A stretch of 64,000 nt of DNA, from the NCBI GenBank assembly GCA_910577885.1, contig CAJTNK010000002.1, positions 22,364 to 86,363 on the forward strand, in the 5' to 3' direction. The position numbers were made by a program, and so were the translations under genes. Position 1 is the first letter of the stretch; every line of letters begins with the position of its first letter. Source of the DNA: an uncultured Rikenella sp. Lineage in GTDB: Bacteria > Bacteroidota > Bacteroidia > Bacteroidales > Rikenellaceae. Below are positions 7,782-15,314 of the stretch, piece after piece. The notes beneath the pieces were generated by a model that did not search any database, had not been told where the DNA came from, and worked only from the letters and a program-made list of their open reading frames with translations.

Positions 7782-8744
7782 ATGACTACCTACAATAAAC
7801 CTCCTTTGACATTTCAACAACAAGTTGAGTTGTTAAAATCACGCGGTTTAGAAATCACTGATGAACAACGTGCGATTAGACACCTGACAAATATCAGCTA
7901 TTACAGACTGAGTGCCTACATGTTGCCTTTTAAAATCAGAGAAAACGGGCAATATACGGATCAATTTATTACTGGCACTAAATGGGAAAACATACATGCT
8001 TTATATGTTTTTGATCGTAAATTACGACTATTAGTATTTGATGCAATTGAGCGAATTGAAATCGGCCTTCGTACACAAATCATATATCAACTCAGTTTAA
8101 AATACGGTTCTCATTGGCACGATCGCTCCGACATATTTAAGCTCAGTTCAAAATACAGCAAAAGAACCGGCAAAACCATAACTACGGATATTTTCCATGA
8201 TTTACAACAACACATCCAGACGTTGTTGGTATCTAATCATGCCGAAGTATTTATCAAACACTATAAAGCACGATATGATGAGCCGGTAACTCCGCCCTCA
8301 TGGATGTCCGTTGAAACCTTATATTTCAGCCACCTGTCTAAAATTTGTGAAAATTTACGACAAAGAGCCGATCGGGTAGCTATTGCTTCACGATTTGATC
8401 TTCCCCCTGAAATATTTTGCTCTTGGCTTCACACAATCAATAATATACGCAATATTTGCGCTCACCATGGCAGGCTATGGAATCGAACGATCGACGTTGT
8501 TCCTGAAAAATTACATGTATCAAAATCCAATGTAAAAATCTGGATAACAGAACCCGAAAGAGTTAAACGTAGTAAGATATATTATTTCTTATGCATGATT
8601 AATTATTTGCTTCAGACGGTTAATCCGACAAGTGATTTCAAAAATCGTTTGAGCAAACTGCTATACGATTATCCGAATGTCGCACTCTGGGAAATGGGAT
8701 TTCCTAAACATTGGCAACGGGAAACCATGTGGAAAATTGATTGA
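7782..8744 (+). CDS. Abi family (AbiD/AbiF, Abi_2) abortive infection protein
   Basis: A 320-residue, helix-rich protein of the Abi_2 family, which includes lactococcal AbiD and AbiF. The N-terminal segment with ITDEQRAIRHLTNISYYRLS is typical of the family. The sequence RNICAHH near residue 227 is an R-x4-H motif as in HEPN ribonucleases, so activation during infection may lead to RNA cleavage and growth arrest (inference from HEPN biology). Base composition is visibly richer in A and T than the surrounding phage genes, a sign of recent acquisition. It has its own promoter and lies between integrase and hicAB, the usual place for prophage cargo that defends the lysogen against other phages. 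Confidence 0.85.
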   Translation: MTTYNKPPLTFQQQVELLKSRGLEITDEQRAIRHLTNISYYRLSAYMLPFKIRENGQYTDQFITGTKWENIHALYVFDRKLRLLVFDAIERIEIGLRTQIIYQLSLKYGSHWHDRSDIFKLSSKYSKRTGKTITTDIFHDLQQHIQTLLVSNHAEVFIKHYKARYDEPVTPPSWMSVETLYFSHLSKICENLRQRADRVAIASRFDLPPEIFCSWLHTINNIRNICAHHGRLWNRTIDVVPEKLHVSKSNVKIWITEPERVKRSKIYYFLCMINYLLQTVNPTSDFKNRLSKLLYDYPNVALWEMGFPKHWQRETMWKID

Positions 8745-8787
8745 AAATTTGGCACGGCATTTGGAATGATCCATAGAAAAAGATACC

Positions 8788-8812
8788 TTTGTGCCCAGAA
8801 AGAGAATATGAA
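8788..8812 (-). other. tRNA 3'-end-like fragment inside prophage 2
   Basis: TTTGTGCCCAG (8788-8798) followed by AGAGAAT and TGAA resembles the tRNA-Leu 3' end and the attL copy, with several differences. It could be a worn att site from an earlier insertion at the same locus or the end of another tRNA. No tRNA body is present. Confidence 0.4.
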
Positions 8813-8902
8813 ATAAATGTAAGCATTGTTACGTTAGCTGCTTACAGGGATAATAAGCTTTTCAGGCGTACTTATTAAGGTCGCATACTTGAGGAGCGTT
8901 TT

Positions 8903-8930
8903 AAGGATGATTCGATTACGGGTCATCCTT
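8903..8930. terminator. Hairpin downstream of the Abi gene
   Basis: An 8-bp stem (8903-8910 with 8923-8930) is followed on the plus strand by CTTATTTTTA. It is a probable terminator for the Abi transcript. The region from 8745 to 9008 holds no gene, only this hairpin, the tRNA-like fragment and the next hairpin. Confidence 0.6.
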
Positions 8931-8949
8931 CTTATTTTTACAATAAATC

Positions 8950-8977
8950 GGGGCATTCTTGAAATCAAGAATGCCCC
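8950..8977 (-). terminator. Terminator of the hicAB operon
   Basis: A perfect 12-bp stem (8950-8961 with 8966-8977) with loop AAAT lies 31 bp past the hicB stop. On the minus strand it is followed by a T-rich stretch. Confidence 0.75.
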
Positions 8978-9008
8978 AGCCATTCATTGCGTAACAATCG
9001 TCAAACCA

Positions 9009-9416
9009 CTACAGCAATGAAATGGCAGAGAGTTCAGCGGCCAACTTGCGCAACCCCGCTTGAATTTTTTCCAATTGCGCCGGACGGGGTTTCGATTTCC
9101 CGTGCGCATAGTTCCAAATCTGTTTCGGATTAATCCCGGACAGCCGCCCCAATGCCGCCGGGGTAATCACCCCTTCATAATATTGCAGGATGCTCGGAAC
9201 ATCCAATTGATACTCGACATGGTAAGCCTCATCCAACCAAACTGGATACGCCTTTCCCTCCTCCTTGCAATGTTCCACATAGAAGTCTATTTGAGCCTGC
9301 ATATCGTCTTTCGCCTCCTCGATCGTATCCCCGGTCCCGGAAAACATCTCTTCCAAACAATACACAGAGAAAGTCCCGTCCGTCGCCTGTTCTATTTTTG
9401 CCTTGATTGTTTTCAT
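9009..9416 (-). CDS. hicB: HicB-type antitoxin with HTH
   Basis: A 135-residue protein with the HicB partial RNase H-like fold at the N-terminus (to about residue 70; FSVYCLEEMFSGTGDTIEEA) and a helix-turn-helix at the C-terminus (LGRLSGINPKQIWNYAHGK). It neutralises HicA and probably represses the operon. It lies 35 bp downstream of hicA on the same strand and is followed by a strong terminator. The toxin-first order is usual for hicAB. Confidence 0.9.
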   Translation of the reverse strand: MKTIKAKIEQATDGTFSVYCLEEMFSGTGDTIEEAKDDMQAQIDFYVEHCKEEGKAYPVWLDEAYHVEYQLDVPSILQYYEGVITPAALGRLSGINPKQIWNYAHGKSKPRPAQLEKIQAGLRKLAAELSAISLL

Positions 9417-9451
9417 ATCTGTATTATTTATTAGGAGGAAAGTGGGGCCGC

Positions 9452-9640
9452 TTACAGCCCCATCTCCTTTTTGATTTTCAACTCCAGCCCTTTCCCAACT
9501 TCGGCACTTCCGTGATCTGGCACCGGATAGGTTCGCCCGTCTTTTTCATAAATTACGTGACTGCCTTTGCCCCGTTGTTTTCGACTGATTTCCCGCCAAC
9601 CTCGTCGGCGTATCAATCTGTGTAGTTCGTTGTACTTCAT
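9452..9640 (-). CDS. hicA: HicA-type mRNA interferase toxin
   Basis: A 62-residue protein with the dsRNA-binding-like fold of HicA/YcfA: MKYNELHRLIRRRGW at the start, then GSHVIYEKDGRTYPVPDHG, where the histidine of GSH is the catalytic residue known in HicA. I chose the ATG at 9640; the upstream ATG at 9661 would overlap the promoter. It cleaves mRNA when free of HicB. The pair probably stabilises the prophage or acts in phage defence, next to the Abi gene. Confidence 0.9.
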   Translation of the reverse strand: MKYNELHRLIRRRGWREISRKQRGKGSHVIYEKDGRTYPVPDHGSAEVGKGLELKIKKEMGL

Positions 9641-9660
9641 AGTGTAGTGGTTTGACACCA

Positions 9661-9692
9661 CAAAGGTAGATATATTTCTATTATTTGCAAAA
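9661..9692 (-). promoter_or_regulatory. hicAB promoter
   Basis: On the minus strand, TACCTTTG (9668-9661) matches TAnnTTTG. A TTTTG (9692-9688) lies 19 bp upstream, which is the consensus spacing. It directly precedes the hicA start at 9640. Confidence 0.75.
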
Positions 9693-9733
9693 TAAAACCA
9701 AACTATTTTTCCACTCTTCTACAAATAGCGTGC

Positions 9734-9759
9734 AAAAAAAGACCTCGAAACGAGGTCTT
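9734..9759 (-). terminator. Terminator of the phage late operon
   Basis: A perfect 9-bp stem (9739-9747 with 9751-9759), loop of three bases, is followed on the minus strand by seven T. It lies 25 bp past the last late gene and would stop the long minus-strand transcript before hicAB. Confidence 0.85.
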
Positions 9760-9783
9760 ATTATCGGTTCCCGGCCACCGTCA

Positions 9784-10266
9784 TTATTTGCTCCAAAGGA
9801 CAAACCCGAAGGAGACGCCGAGATAGGGCTGGACGCCACGCGGCCCGTATCCGACCCCCGGCCCGACCGTTAGTGCCCACCGTCTTCGGTCTTTGACGAC
9901 CCGCTCCGTGGTGGTTTGGATTGTTTGAAAGACCGTTCTCGGATAGACCTCCAGCCGGTCGAGTGAGACGCCGTAACCGCTGACGTCGAGGGCGTATAGG
10001 CTGTCTCGGAACTGGTATTGCGCGATCGGCACTGGCACACGGACCGTGTCTTGGTCTCGGTAGACCGCCAGCGTGTCCGTCCGTTGTTCCACTACCCGCA
10101 CCGGGACCGGCCTTTCGACCACCAGCGTGTCCACCCGCACGAGAGTAACCGTGTCGGACTTCACCACCTCCCGGACCACGACCGACGGGCCGGCGCAGTG
10201 GCGTATCAACAGAAGCGCGCCGAGCATTACCAAAATCGCAAGCAAGACAATAAGTATTCTTTTCAT
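9784..10266 (-). CDS. Membrane-anchored phage protein, possible spanin-like lysis protein
   Basis: A 160-residue protein. One strong hydrophobic segment (about 3-22) is followed by a valine- and arginine-rich beta stretch and a C-terminal WALTVGPGVGYGP hairpin-like pair of amphipathic strands ending in F and W. It is expected in the inner membrane with a periplasmic body, and the C-terminal strands could touch or enter the outer membrane. I chose the ATG at 10266 because the longer 10296 start overlaps the upstream gene. It is the last gene of the lysis region after muramidase, so a spanin function is plausible but not shown. Similar small proteins of unknown function occur in other Bacteroidota phages. 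Confidence 0.65.
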   Translation of the reverse strand: MKRILIVLLAILVMLGALLLIRHCAGPSVVVREVVKSDTVTLVRVDTLVVERPVPVRVVEQRTDTLAVYRDQDTVRVPVPIAQYQFRDSLYALDVSGYGVSLDRLEVYPRTVFQTIQTTTERVVKDRRRWALTVGPGVGYGPRGVQPYLGVSFGFVLWSK

Positions 10267-10277
10267 CCAGAGAACCA

Positions 10278-10718
10278 TTAGAAATGAATATCCCACGCGC
10301 CGACCAAGGACATGTATTGCGTCTTCTCTATGGGTTCCCGGACTTTGCGGGAAAAGAGACGACCATCCGCGGTATATAGCCCAAATTCCCGAATCGTCAT
10401 CCCCACGGCATCGTCATAACCGAACGTGAAGTTGAAACGGACCGTTGACGGGGTCGGATATTCGATGCTTTGCACATCGACCCGCACCGCATCCGCGATC
10501 TGCGTATCGTTGTCGGTCGGTTCGTTGCCCGAAGTACCCGCCCCCACCTGGGCAATACGAGCACCCGCCACCCCGGCCAGAGCTTCCGCCGCCGCGGCAT
10601 ACCCCGTGGCGACGATCCGGTTACACGCGGCGGCGCGCCACAACTCAACGCCCCGGGCGTCATAGGCCCGGAGGGTCAGAATACCGACGGGCTGTTTCAT
10701 GTTGTCTTTGTTCGTCAT
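10278..10718 (-). CDS. Hypothetical phage protein, 146 aa
   Basis: A soluble protein (alternative start at MKQPVGIL, residue 7). The sequence has an IREFGLYTADGRLFSRKV segment like those seen in tail-collar or fibre-associated proteins, and many beta-strand-like stretches. Its start overlaps the stop of the muramidase gene by 4 bp. It may be a virion accessory protein that lies within the lysis region. The family is not recognised with confidence. Confidence 0.65.
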   Translation of the reverse strand: MTNKDNMKQPVGILTLRAYDARGVELWRAAACNRIVATGYAAAAEALAGVAGARIAQVGAGTSGNEPTDNDTQIADAVRVDVQSIEYPTPSTVRFNFTFGYDDAVGMTIREFGLYTADGRLFSRKVREPIEKTQYMSLVGAWDIHF

Positions 10719-11239
10719 CCTTCAAAATGAATATCGTTCAAACGATTCATCCACCCCCGCCGGAATCGTTCGTTTGTGGGAGTGCGGCGGCATATGTCAT
10801 CGATAAATTGCACGCGGGCCGTCATGATCGTATCAAATATTTTGTGCGGGTCTTTTGCGTTCAATGCCTCCAGTGTTACCGGCCCGACCACGCCATCGAC
10901 GGCGACGCCCAACAGTCGCTGGGGAATCTTAATACCCCACACCCCGGATGCCCACACCCAATCGACCAAGATGTTTGCCACGGATTGCGACCGGATGCCA
11001 TCCGCCCGCCAACGATCCCAGTACAGTGTTTTGAATATCTCTTGCCACTCCACCGACGTCATACGTTTCAAGTCGTCCACGGAGGTCGTCGCATATCCTT
11101 TCTGTTTGCGATAGGCCCGATAGGTGGCAATCGTTACCCCAGCGTTCGTAGCACCGCCCTTGTCGTAGGGGTCGTTGACAAAGCCGCCTTCCCACTTCCG
11201 ATAAACGGCACCAATAGTTTGTAGTCTGCCATAATTCAC
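10715..11239 (-). CDS. Endolysin: GH108 N-acetylmuramidase
   Basis: A 174-residue glycoside hydrolase family 108 protein. It has the catalytic E17 in the EGG motif, then GGATNAGVT, followed by a C-terminal peptidoglycan-binding domain (PG_binding_3 type, from about 100: VDGVVGPVTLEALN). It cuts the glycan strands of the cell wall at the end of infection. No signal peptide is present, so it needs the holin encoded just upstream. The first prophage uses an unrelated M15 peptidase for the same job. Confidence 0.92.
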   Translation of the reverse strand: MNYGRLQTIGAVYRKWEGGFVNDPYDKGGATNAGVTIATYRAYRKQKGYATTSVDDLKRMTSVEWQEIFKTLYWDRWRADGIRSQSVANILVDWVWASGVWGIKIPQRLLGVAVDGVVGPVTLEALNAKDPHKIFDTIMTARVQFIDDICRRTPTNERFRRGWMNRLNDIHFEG

Positions 11240-11244
11240 GATGT

Positions 11245-11742
11245 TTATTCTCGAAAATCGGTCGGGATCGGACTTTGCACCGATCCGGTATCATCTGCAA
11301 TCCCTTTGAGCGTTTGCAGAATTTCGGCTGCTTTGCCGGCATCTTTACACTGGACGATCTGCCGGATGGCATCGGGGATATTGGCGGCGGCGGACCGTTT
11401 CGCTTTCAGGTTCTCGAACATGCTTTTCAGCTCGATATAGATTACCCCGACAATTCCCAAAATGGAGATATAGGGGAACGCATACCAAGGAAAAACATTC
11501 CCGATCACGTCGAGCAACAACAGCATAAACATGACGCTATAGTAGTCGGAGGCTTTGGAGAACGTCCGTCGCATACCTTGGCTATCTACTTTTTCATGCA
11601 AGGCTTTGGCCTTTTTGAGGCCGGTCCACATGTCGCAAAAGACCGCGATCAGCACCATGACCCACAAGATAAAGATGACGATAAACGTGCGCATCAATCC
11701 CTCGAGATTGATTACCTCAATAATCAGTTCGTTCATTTCCAT
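11245..11742 (-). CDS. Phage holin family protein
   Basis: A 165-residue protein with three hydrophobic segments (about 16-38, 70-87 and 90-107). The DMWTGLKKA sequence after the first segment is typical of the phage_holin_4 family. It would open the inner membrane for the muramidase encoded 5 bp downstream. The C-terminal 50 residues are soluble and may control timing. Confidence 0.85.
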   Translation of the reverse strand: MEMNELIIEVINLEGLMRTFIVIFILWVMVLIAVFCDMWTGLKKAKALHEKVDSQGMRRTFSKASDYYSVMFMLLLLDVIGNVFPWYAFPYISILGIVGVIYIELKSMFENLKAKRSAAANIPDAIRQIVQCKDAGKAAEILQTLKGIADDTGSVQSPIPTDFRE

Positions 11743-11745
11743 ACG

Positions 11746-11943
11746 TTACGCCCCCTGTACTGAAATGTTGAAATACCGCTTTTCATTAGTTCCTGACTTG
11801 TTGGGTAGGAATACTTCTATCTTTCCTTCGTACAACTCACGCCAAACAACAGGAGCATAGTATTCAAAATTATTCCCTCCACTGGCCAATCGGGTTGCCT
11901 GTGCAGTCGCCATATTGACGGCTACCTTAGGGGTTATTGGCAT
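11746..11943 (-). CDS. Hypothetical small phage protein, 65 aa
   Basis: A small polar protein without membrane segments. It overlaps the tail fibre stop by about 10 bp and ends 3 bp before the holin start. Position suggests a fibre-associated or lysis-linked role. The family is not recognised. Confidence 0.6.
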   Translation of the reverse strand: MPITPKVAVNMATAQATRLASGGNNFEYYAPVVWRELYEGKIEVFLPNKSGTNEKRYFNISVQGA

Positions 11944-12950
11944 GTATATCCATTCCCGTTATCAACCCAAGCCACCGACTGGATCCAGTCACCGACCTGC
12001 CCGACGACATTTCCGTTCGGGTCGATCTGGGCGTAATACGTGGGCTTCAGGTTGCCGGAGTGGTAGAACTTTACCCAGCTTCCCCAAAATCCTCCGGTTT
12101 TTTCGCGCATATACACCTCGTTTGAGAGAAAACGATAGTATATTTGGAAGGCGGCTCGGGAATCCCATTTATATTGCACCAAAGTGCTTCCTGTGCCGCT
12201 TCCTGAAAATGGAGCATTGGACTGATCCCCGGTCAGGCGGAATACTCCGCTCCCTTCAACGGCATTCAGATCTCCCGTATAGTCTCCCAAAGGCATCTTG
12301 GTGGCTGGGTTGAAGTTCCCGGAGTGCCAGATCGTCCGCTTAATCCACTCTCCAACGCGCAGGAAGTACGGATCTTCTTTACTGATGAGGCCTGCCGCCC
12401 CCTTGTCGTGCCTCCAATTGCATAGATATACATCATCAGGAGCGAGTGCGCTCGAGTAATCTCCTCCAACAACTCCTTTTACTTTATCTTTATCAAGAAA
12501 CAGTCTGATTGCGTAAAACTCTTCCGAAACATTCCCGTTTGTATCCGCTTTTCCCGCCAACGCCTGGTTCAGGGCCTCGGTGGTAACCCGCTCGCCGATC
12601 ATCTGCATCACCGTTGCCGAGAAGTTCGGATCATTGTTTAATGCCGTGGCAAGTTCTTCGAGCGTATTCAACAAATCCGGTGCGCTCCCTGCCAGGGCCG
12701 CCACGATCCGGTCGGAATACTCCTTGGCCGTACGAAGCGTGTCGGCATCCTTGGTGTCAGCCGCCGCCAGGATGGCCGTTTCGCGGGTGTCGGTGTAATC
12801 CCGGGAATTACGCAAAGTCGCTTCGGCCACGGTGTCGGTGTGGTCGATCATTTTGTCGTTAAATCTTCGGTGCGCCTCCGGTTGGATCTCCCCCGTGTCG
12901 TTGTCGAAAAACGTGTCGTCCGACAACCGTTTCAACTCTTCTTTCGTCAT
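11934..12950 (-). CDS. Tail fibre protein (gpH-like)
   Basis: A 338-residue protein. The N-terminal 130 residues are helical and end in the tail-fibre motif DLLNTLEELATALNNDPNF. The C-terminal half contains repeated W-x-x-S/H-G-N-F/L segments (TIWHSGNFNPATK, KFYHSGNLKP) typical of trimeric fibre shafts and tips. It follows the gpI gene, as gpH does in P2-like phages. It would bind the host surface. No fibre assembly chaperone or invertase is visible nearby. Confidence 0.85.
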   Translation of the reverse strand: MTKEELKRLSDDTFFDNDTGEIQPEAHRRFNDKMIDHTDTVAEATLRNSRDYTDTRETAILAAADTKDADTLRTAKEYSDRIVAALAGSAPDLLNTLEELATALNNDPNFSATVMQMIGERVTTEALNQALAGKADTNGNVSEEFYAIRLFLDKDKVKGVVGGDYSSALAPDDVYLCNWRHDKGAAGLISKEDPYFLRVGEWIKRTIWHSGNFNPATKMPLGDYTGDLNAVEGSGVFRLTGDQSNAPFSGSGTGSTLVQYKWDSRAAFQIYYRFLSNEVYMREKTGGFWGSWVKFYHSGNLKPTYYAQIDPNGNVVGQVGDWIQSVAWVDNGNGYTCQ

Positions 12951-12952
12951 GG

Positions 12953-13855
12953 CTATTTCTCTTTGTATGTGTTATAGGCCGGGCCGTACGCACGGCTGTA
13001 TGCGTTCCAGTTCAACAGTTGACGGATCCGGAGCGTTCCGAGCGTCCGGCCCGTAACGGCTCGGATTTCGACCGTCATTTCCCGACGGGCCGTCGTGTTC
13101 GGGTCCGAGGAGACAAGCAACTCCGAAGTGCCCGCCGCACCCGTAAACTCCAGCGTCACCGCATCGCCCGTACCGTCCTCCCACTCCTTCCGTTTCCGCT
13201 CGATCGTCCACGGCACGGAGGCCGTTATCGTCACACGTTCGACGGTTCCGGTCTTACTCAGAACCACCGGGTTCGGACGGACCGCCAACGTCATTAGCTC
13301 CAAGTCATCCCGAGCATCGACCGCAGGCCGGAACGCCTCATCGGCCAGCCGCTGAAAGAACCCAAGCGCGACGAGGTGCGACCGTTCGTTTTTGTAGAAC
13401 TCGACAAACAGACGCAATTTCCGGGCGTCGTCCTTGGTGATGTGGCGTCCCTGGTCGGCCTCAACCAACACTCGAAATCGCGCCCAATCATCCGGACTGG
13501 TCGGTCCGTCGGGGATTGCCGTCACCCCCTCTTCCAGGACGATGACCGGAAAGCCGACGGTGCGGCATGCCTCCCGGATGGCCCAAGGCGTTCCGAGATA
13601 TTTGTGCAGGGCTATGGATCTTTTGATGATGTCGCGCTGCTGTTGCTCGTTTTCTGCCATGGCGAACCCCTGCAAACCGTCCACATTGAACTGTTCGGCC
13701 AGGTATGGCAGTGCCTCCGGCGTACAGATGTCGACCAAATAGGCCATAAATGGGGCCAGGTCCCAGTTGTCCCACCGGTCGGCCACCAGCTCCGAGAAAG
13801 CCCGTGCCAATTCATTGTCGGATACGCCGCTCGCTATGACATGTTTGTTATCCAC
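12953..13855 (-). CDS. Baseplate protein gpI with C-terminal BACON-like domain
   Basis: A 300-residue protein. Residues 1-180 match the phage tail protein I family of P2 (LVDICTPEALPYLAEQFNVDG, then IIKRSIALHKYLGTPWAI), a baseplate wedge component. Residues about 190-280 form an added beta domain with VPWTI, SDPNTTARREM and TLGTLRIRQ, the usual signature order of BACON domains, which are common in Bacteroidota surface proteins. Its start overlaps the baseplate J stop by 8 bp. The extra domain may present a carbohydrate-binding or spacer module on the baseplate (inference). Confidence 0.85.
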   Translation of the reverse strand: MDNKHVIASGVSDNELARAFSELVADRWDNWDLAPFMAYLVDICTPEALPYLAEQFNVDGLQGFAMAENEQQQRDIIKRSIALHKYLGTPWAIREACRTVGFPVIVLEEGVTAIPDGPTSPDDWARFRVLVEADQGRHITKDDARKLRLFVEFYKNERSHLVALGFFQRLADEAFRPAVDARDDLELMTLAVRPNPVVLSKTGTVERVTITASVPWTIERKRKEWEDGTGDAVTLEFTGAAGTSELLVSSDPNTTARREMTVEIRAVTGRTLGTLRIRQLLNWNAYSRAYGPAYNTYKEK

Positions 13856-14945
13856 GATTGAACCCGGTTATGTTGACAGCGATTTCCGTACAGGTGGCAA
13901 ATGCCGCGTCGGTAACGACTATATTTTCGGCAGGTTCGGTAACTGCCACATCATACACCGCCCCGATCCGGCATATTTGAGCAATATGCGACCGGATGAT
14001 GTCTTGTCCCAACTTGCGGCGTTTCTCGGCGGCATAGTCCCGCAAAGCGGCTGTAATGTCCGCTTGCGTACCGGTCGCATCGGCATTGTCGTACAAGGTG
14101 ACATCTACCTGTATGGCATATTCCATTCGGGTCGGAGCCGCGACGATGACCGTATCGGTCAACGGTCGAACATCTTCGGGACTGCATGCCGCGTATACGT
14201 CCGTAATAATCTGCTCGGGGGTATCGTCGTTTTCGGTCAACGGGACGATGACCACCGTTCCGGGCGTCGGAGAGGTGATAGACACATCCGTTATCAACGG
14301 ATTGGCCGAAGTGGCGTAAAACTTATAGCTCGACCGGGAACCCGCCGACGAATATTGCGACGGGGTCAGCTTGATACGCTCCCTCAACTGTTCGTCGGTT
14401 TCGACATCCGATCCCCCGCCGGTCGTGTCGAGGTTGGCGGCAGTCGAAACAAAGGCCAGCGGATCGAGGATCTTAGCGACAGTTCCCGGCGCATACCCGT
14501 TTCCGCCCTTCCCGGCGGTATCTGCCAACGCCTTGACTTCGACCGCATGGACATGATCCGGTATCGCTACATCGTCCACGGTCCGGAAAATCACATTGTC
14601 GTCCGTTGCCACCCGTGTCCCTTCGGGTATCAACACTGCACCGTGCCCATCGACCAAATCGAAACGCACCGTACAGCCGGCATACGCTGCTGGCAGGCGT
14701 TCGACGGCGACCAGCCCGGCGATATAATCCAGGATCGGGGCGCGGCTGAATTGATAGAGCATCTGAGCCATCCCCGCATTGAACCGGTTGGTCAAAAGCA
14801 CTTCGCGGTAAACGATGAATTGGAGCATCAGTTGTTCGACCTGGGCCGGTTGCAATTCACGCCCCAACAACTCCTGTAATTTGGCCTTGCATTCGGCCAT
14901 AATCACATCCGGATCGCGTTCGACAAATACGGGGATTTTGTTCAT
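13848..14945 (-). CDS. Baseplate assembly protein J
   Basis: A 365-residue protein of the baseplate J family (P2 gpJ, Mu gp47), a wedge protein joining the hub to the tail fibres. The family core is seen in GGGSDVETDEQLRERIKLTP near residue 185 and in the following YKFYATSANPLITDVSI segment. It lies between the gp25-like and gpI genes, in the order W-J-I conserved in P2-like tails. Confidence 0.92.
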   Translation of the reverse strand: MNKIPVFVERDPDVIMAECKAKLQELLGRELQPAQVEQLMLQFIVYREVLLTNRFNAGMAQMLYQFSRAPILDYIAGLVAVERLPAAYAGCTVRFDLVDGHGAVLIPEGTRVATDDNVIFRTVDDVAIPDHVHAVEVKALADTAGKGGNGYAPGTVAKILDPLAFVSTAANLDTTGGGSDVETDEQLRERIKLTPSQYSSAGSRSSYKFYATSANPLITDVSITSPTPGTVVIVPLTENDDTPEQIITDVYAACSPEDVRPLTDTVIVAAPTRMEYAIQVDVTLYDNADATGTQADITAALRDYAAEKRRKLGQDIIRSHIAQICRIGAVYDVAVTEPAENIVVTDAAFATCTEIAVNITGFNRG

Positions 14946-14947
14946 GG

Positions 14948-15307
14948 TTAAATTTTTACGCTAATCGTCATTTGTGCCGCCGAAGCAATGGCCGTCGCCT
15001 CGATCTGCAAGCTTCGCCCTGCCGGACCATTCCCGACCAATCGGCAACGGGTCACGGTGACGCGCGGTTCCCACCGTTCGATGGCGGTAATCGCTTCGTA
15101 GACCAACCGAGGCTCTACCTTGTTCGTCGGAGCGTCGATATAGCGATAAATACCGCTGCCGAATGCAGGCCGCAGCGGATCACTGCCCGGAATGGTATTC
15201 AGGATGATATAAATGCACTGGGCAATATCCTCCGCCCCTTCGACTCGGGCCGTCGGATCGCTTATGCAGACTTGCCAGTTGCGGGTGTCGCCGGTTGTTC
15301 CTGTCAT
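14948..15307 (-). CDS. GpW/gp25-family baseplate protein
   Basis: A 119-residue lysozyme-like-fold baseplate protein homologous to P2 gpW and T4 gp25. The family signature is LNTIPGSDPLRPAFGSGIY with the downstream EAITAIERWEPRV. It joins the wedge to the sheath initiator. It starts 7 bp after the spike gene and is followed 2 bp later by J. Confidence 0.9.
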   Translation of the reverse strand: MTGTTGDTRNWQVCISDPTARVEGAEDIAQCIYIILNTIPGSDPLRPAFGSGIYRYIDAPTNKVEPRLVYEAITAIERWEPRVTVTRCRLVGNGPAGRSLQIEATAIASAAQMTISVKI

Positions 15308-15314
15308 CTTTCGG

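Noticed and set aside
11934..12950. Diversity-generating retroelement near the tail fibre
   Set aside because: No reverse transcriptase gene or template repeat could be found next to either fibre gene.
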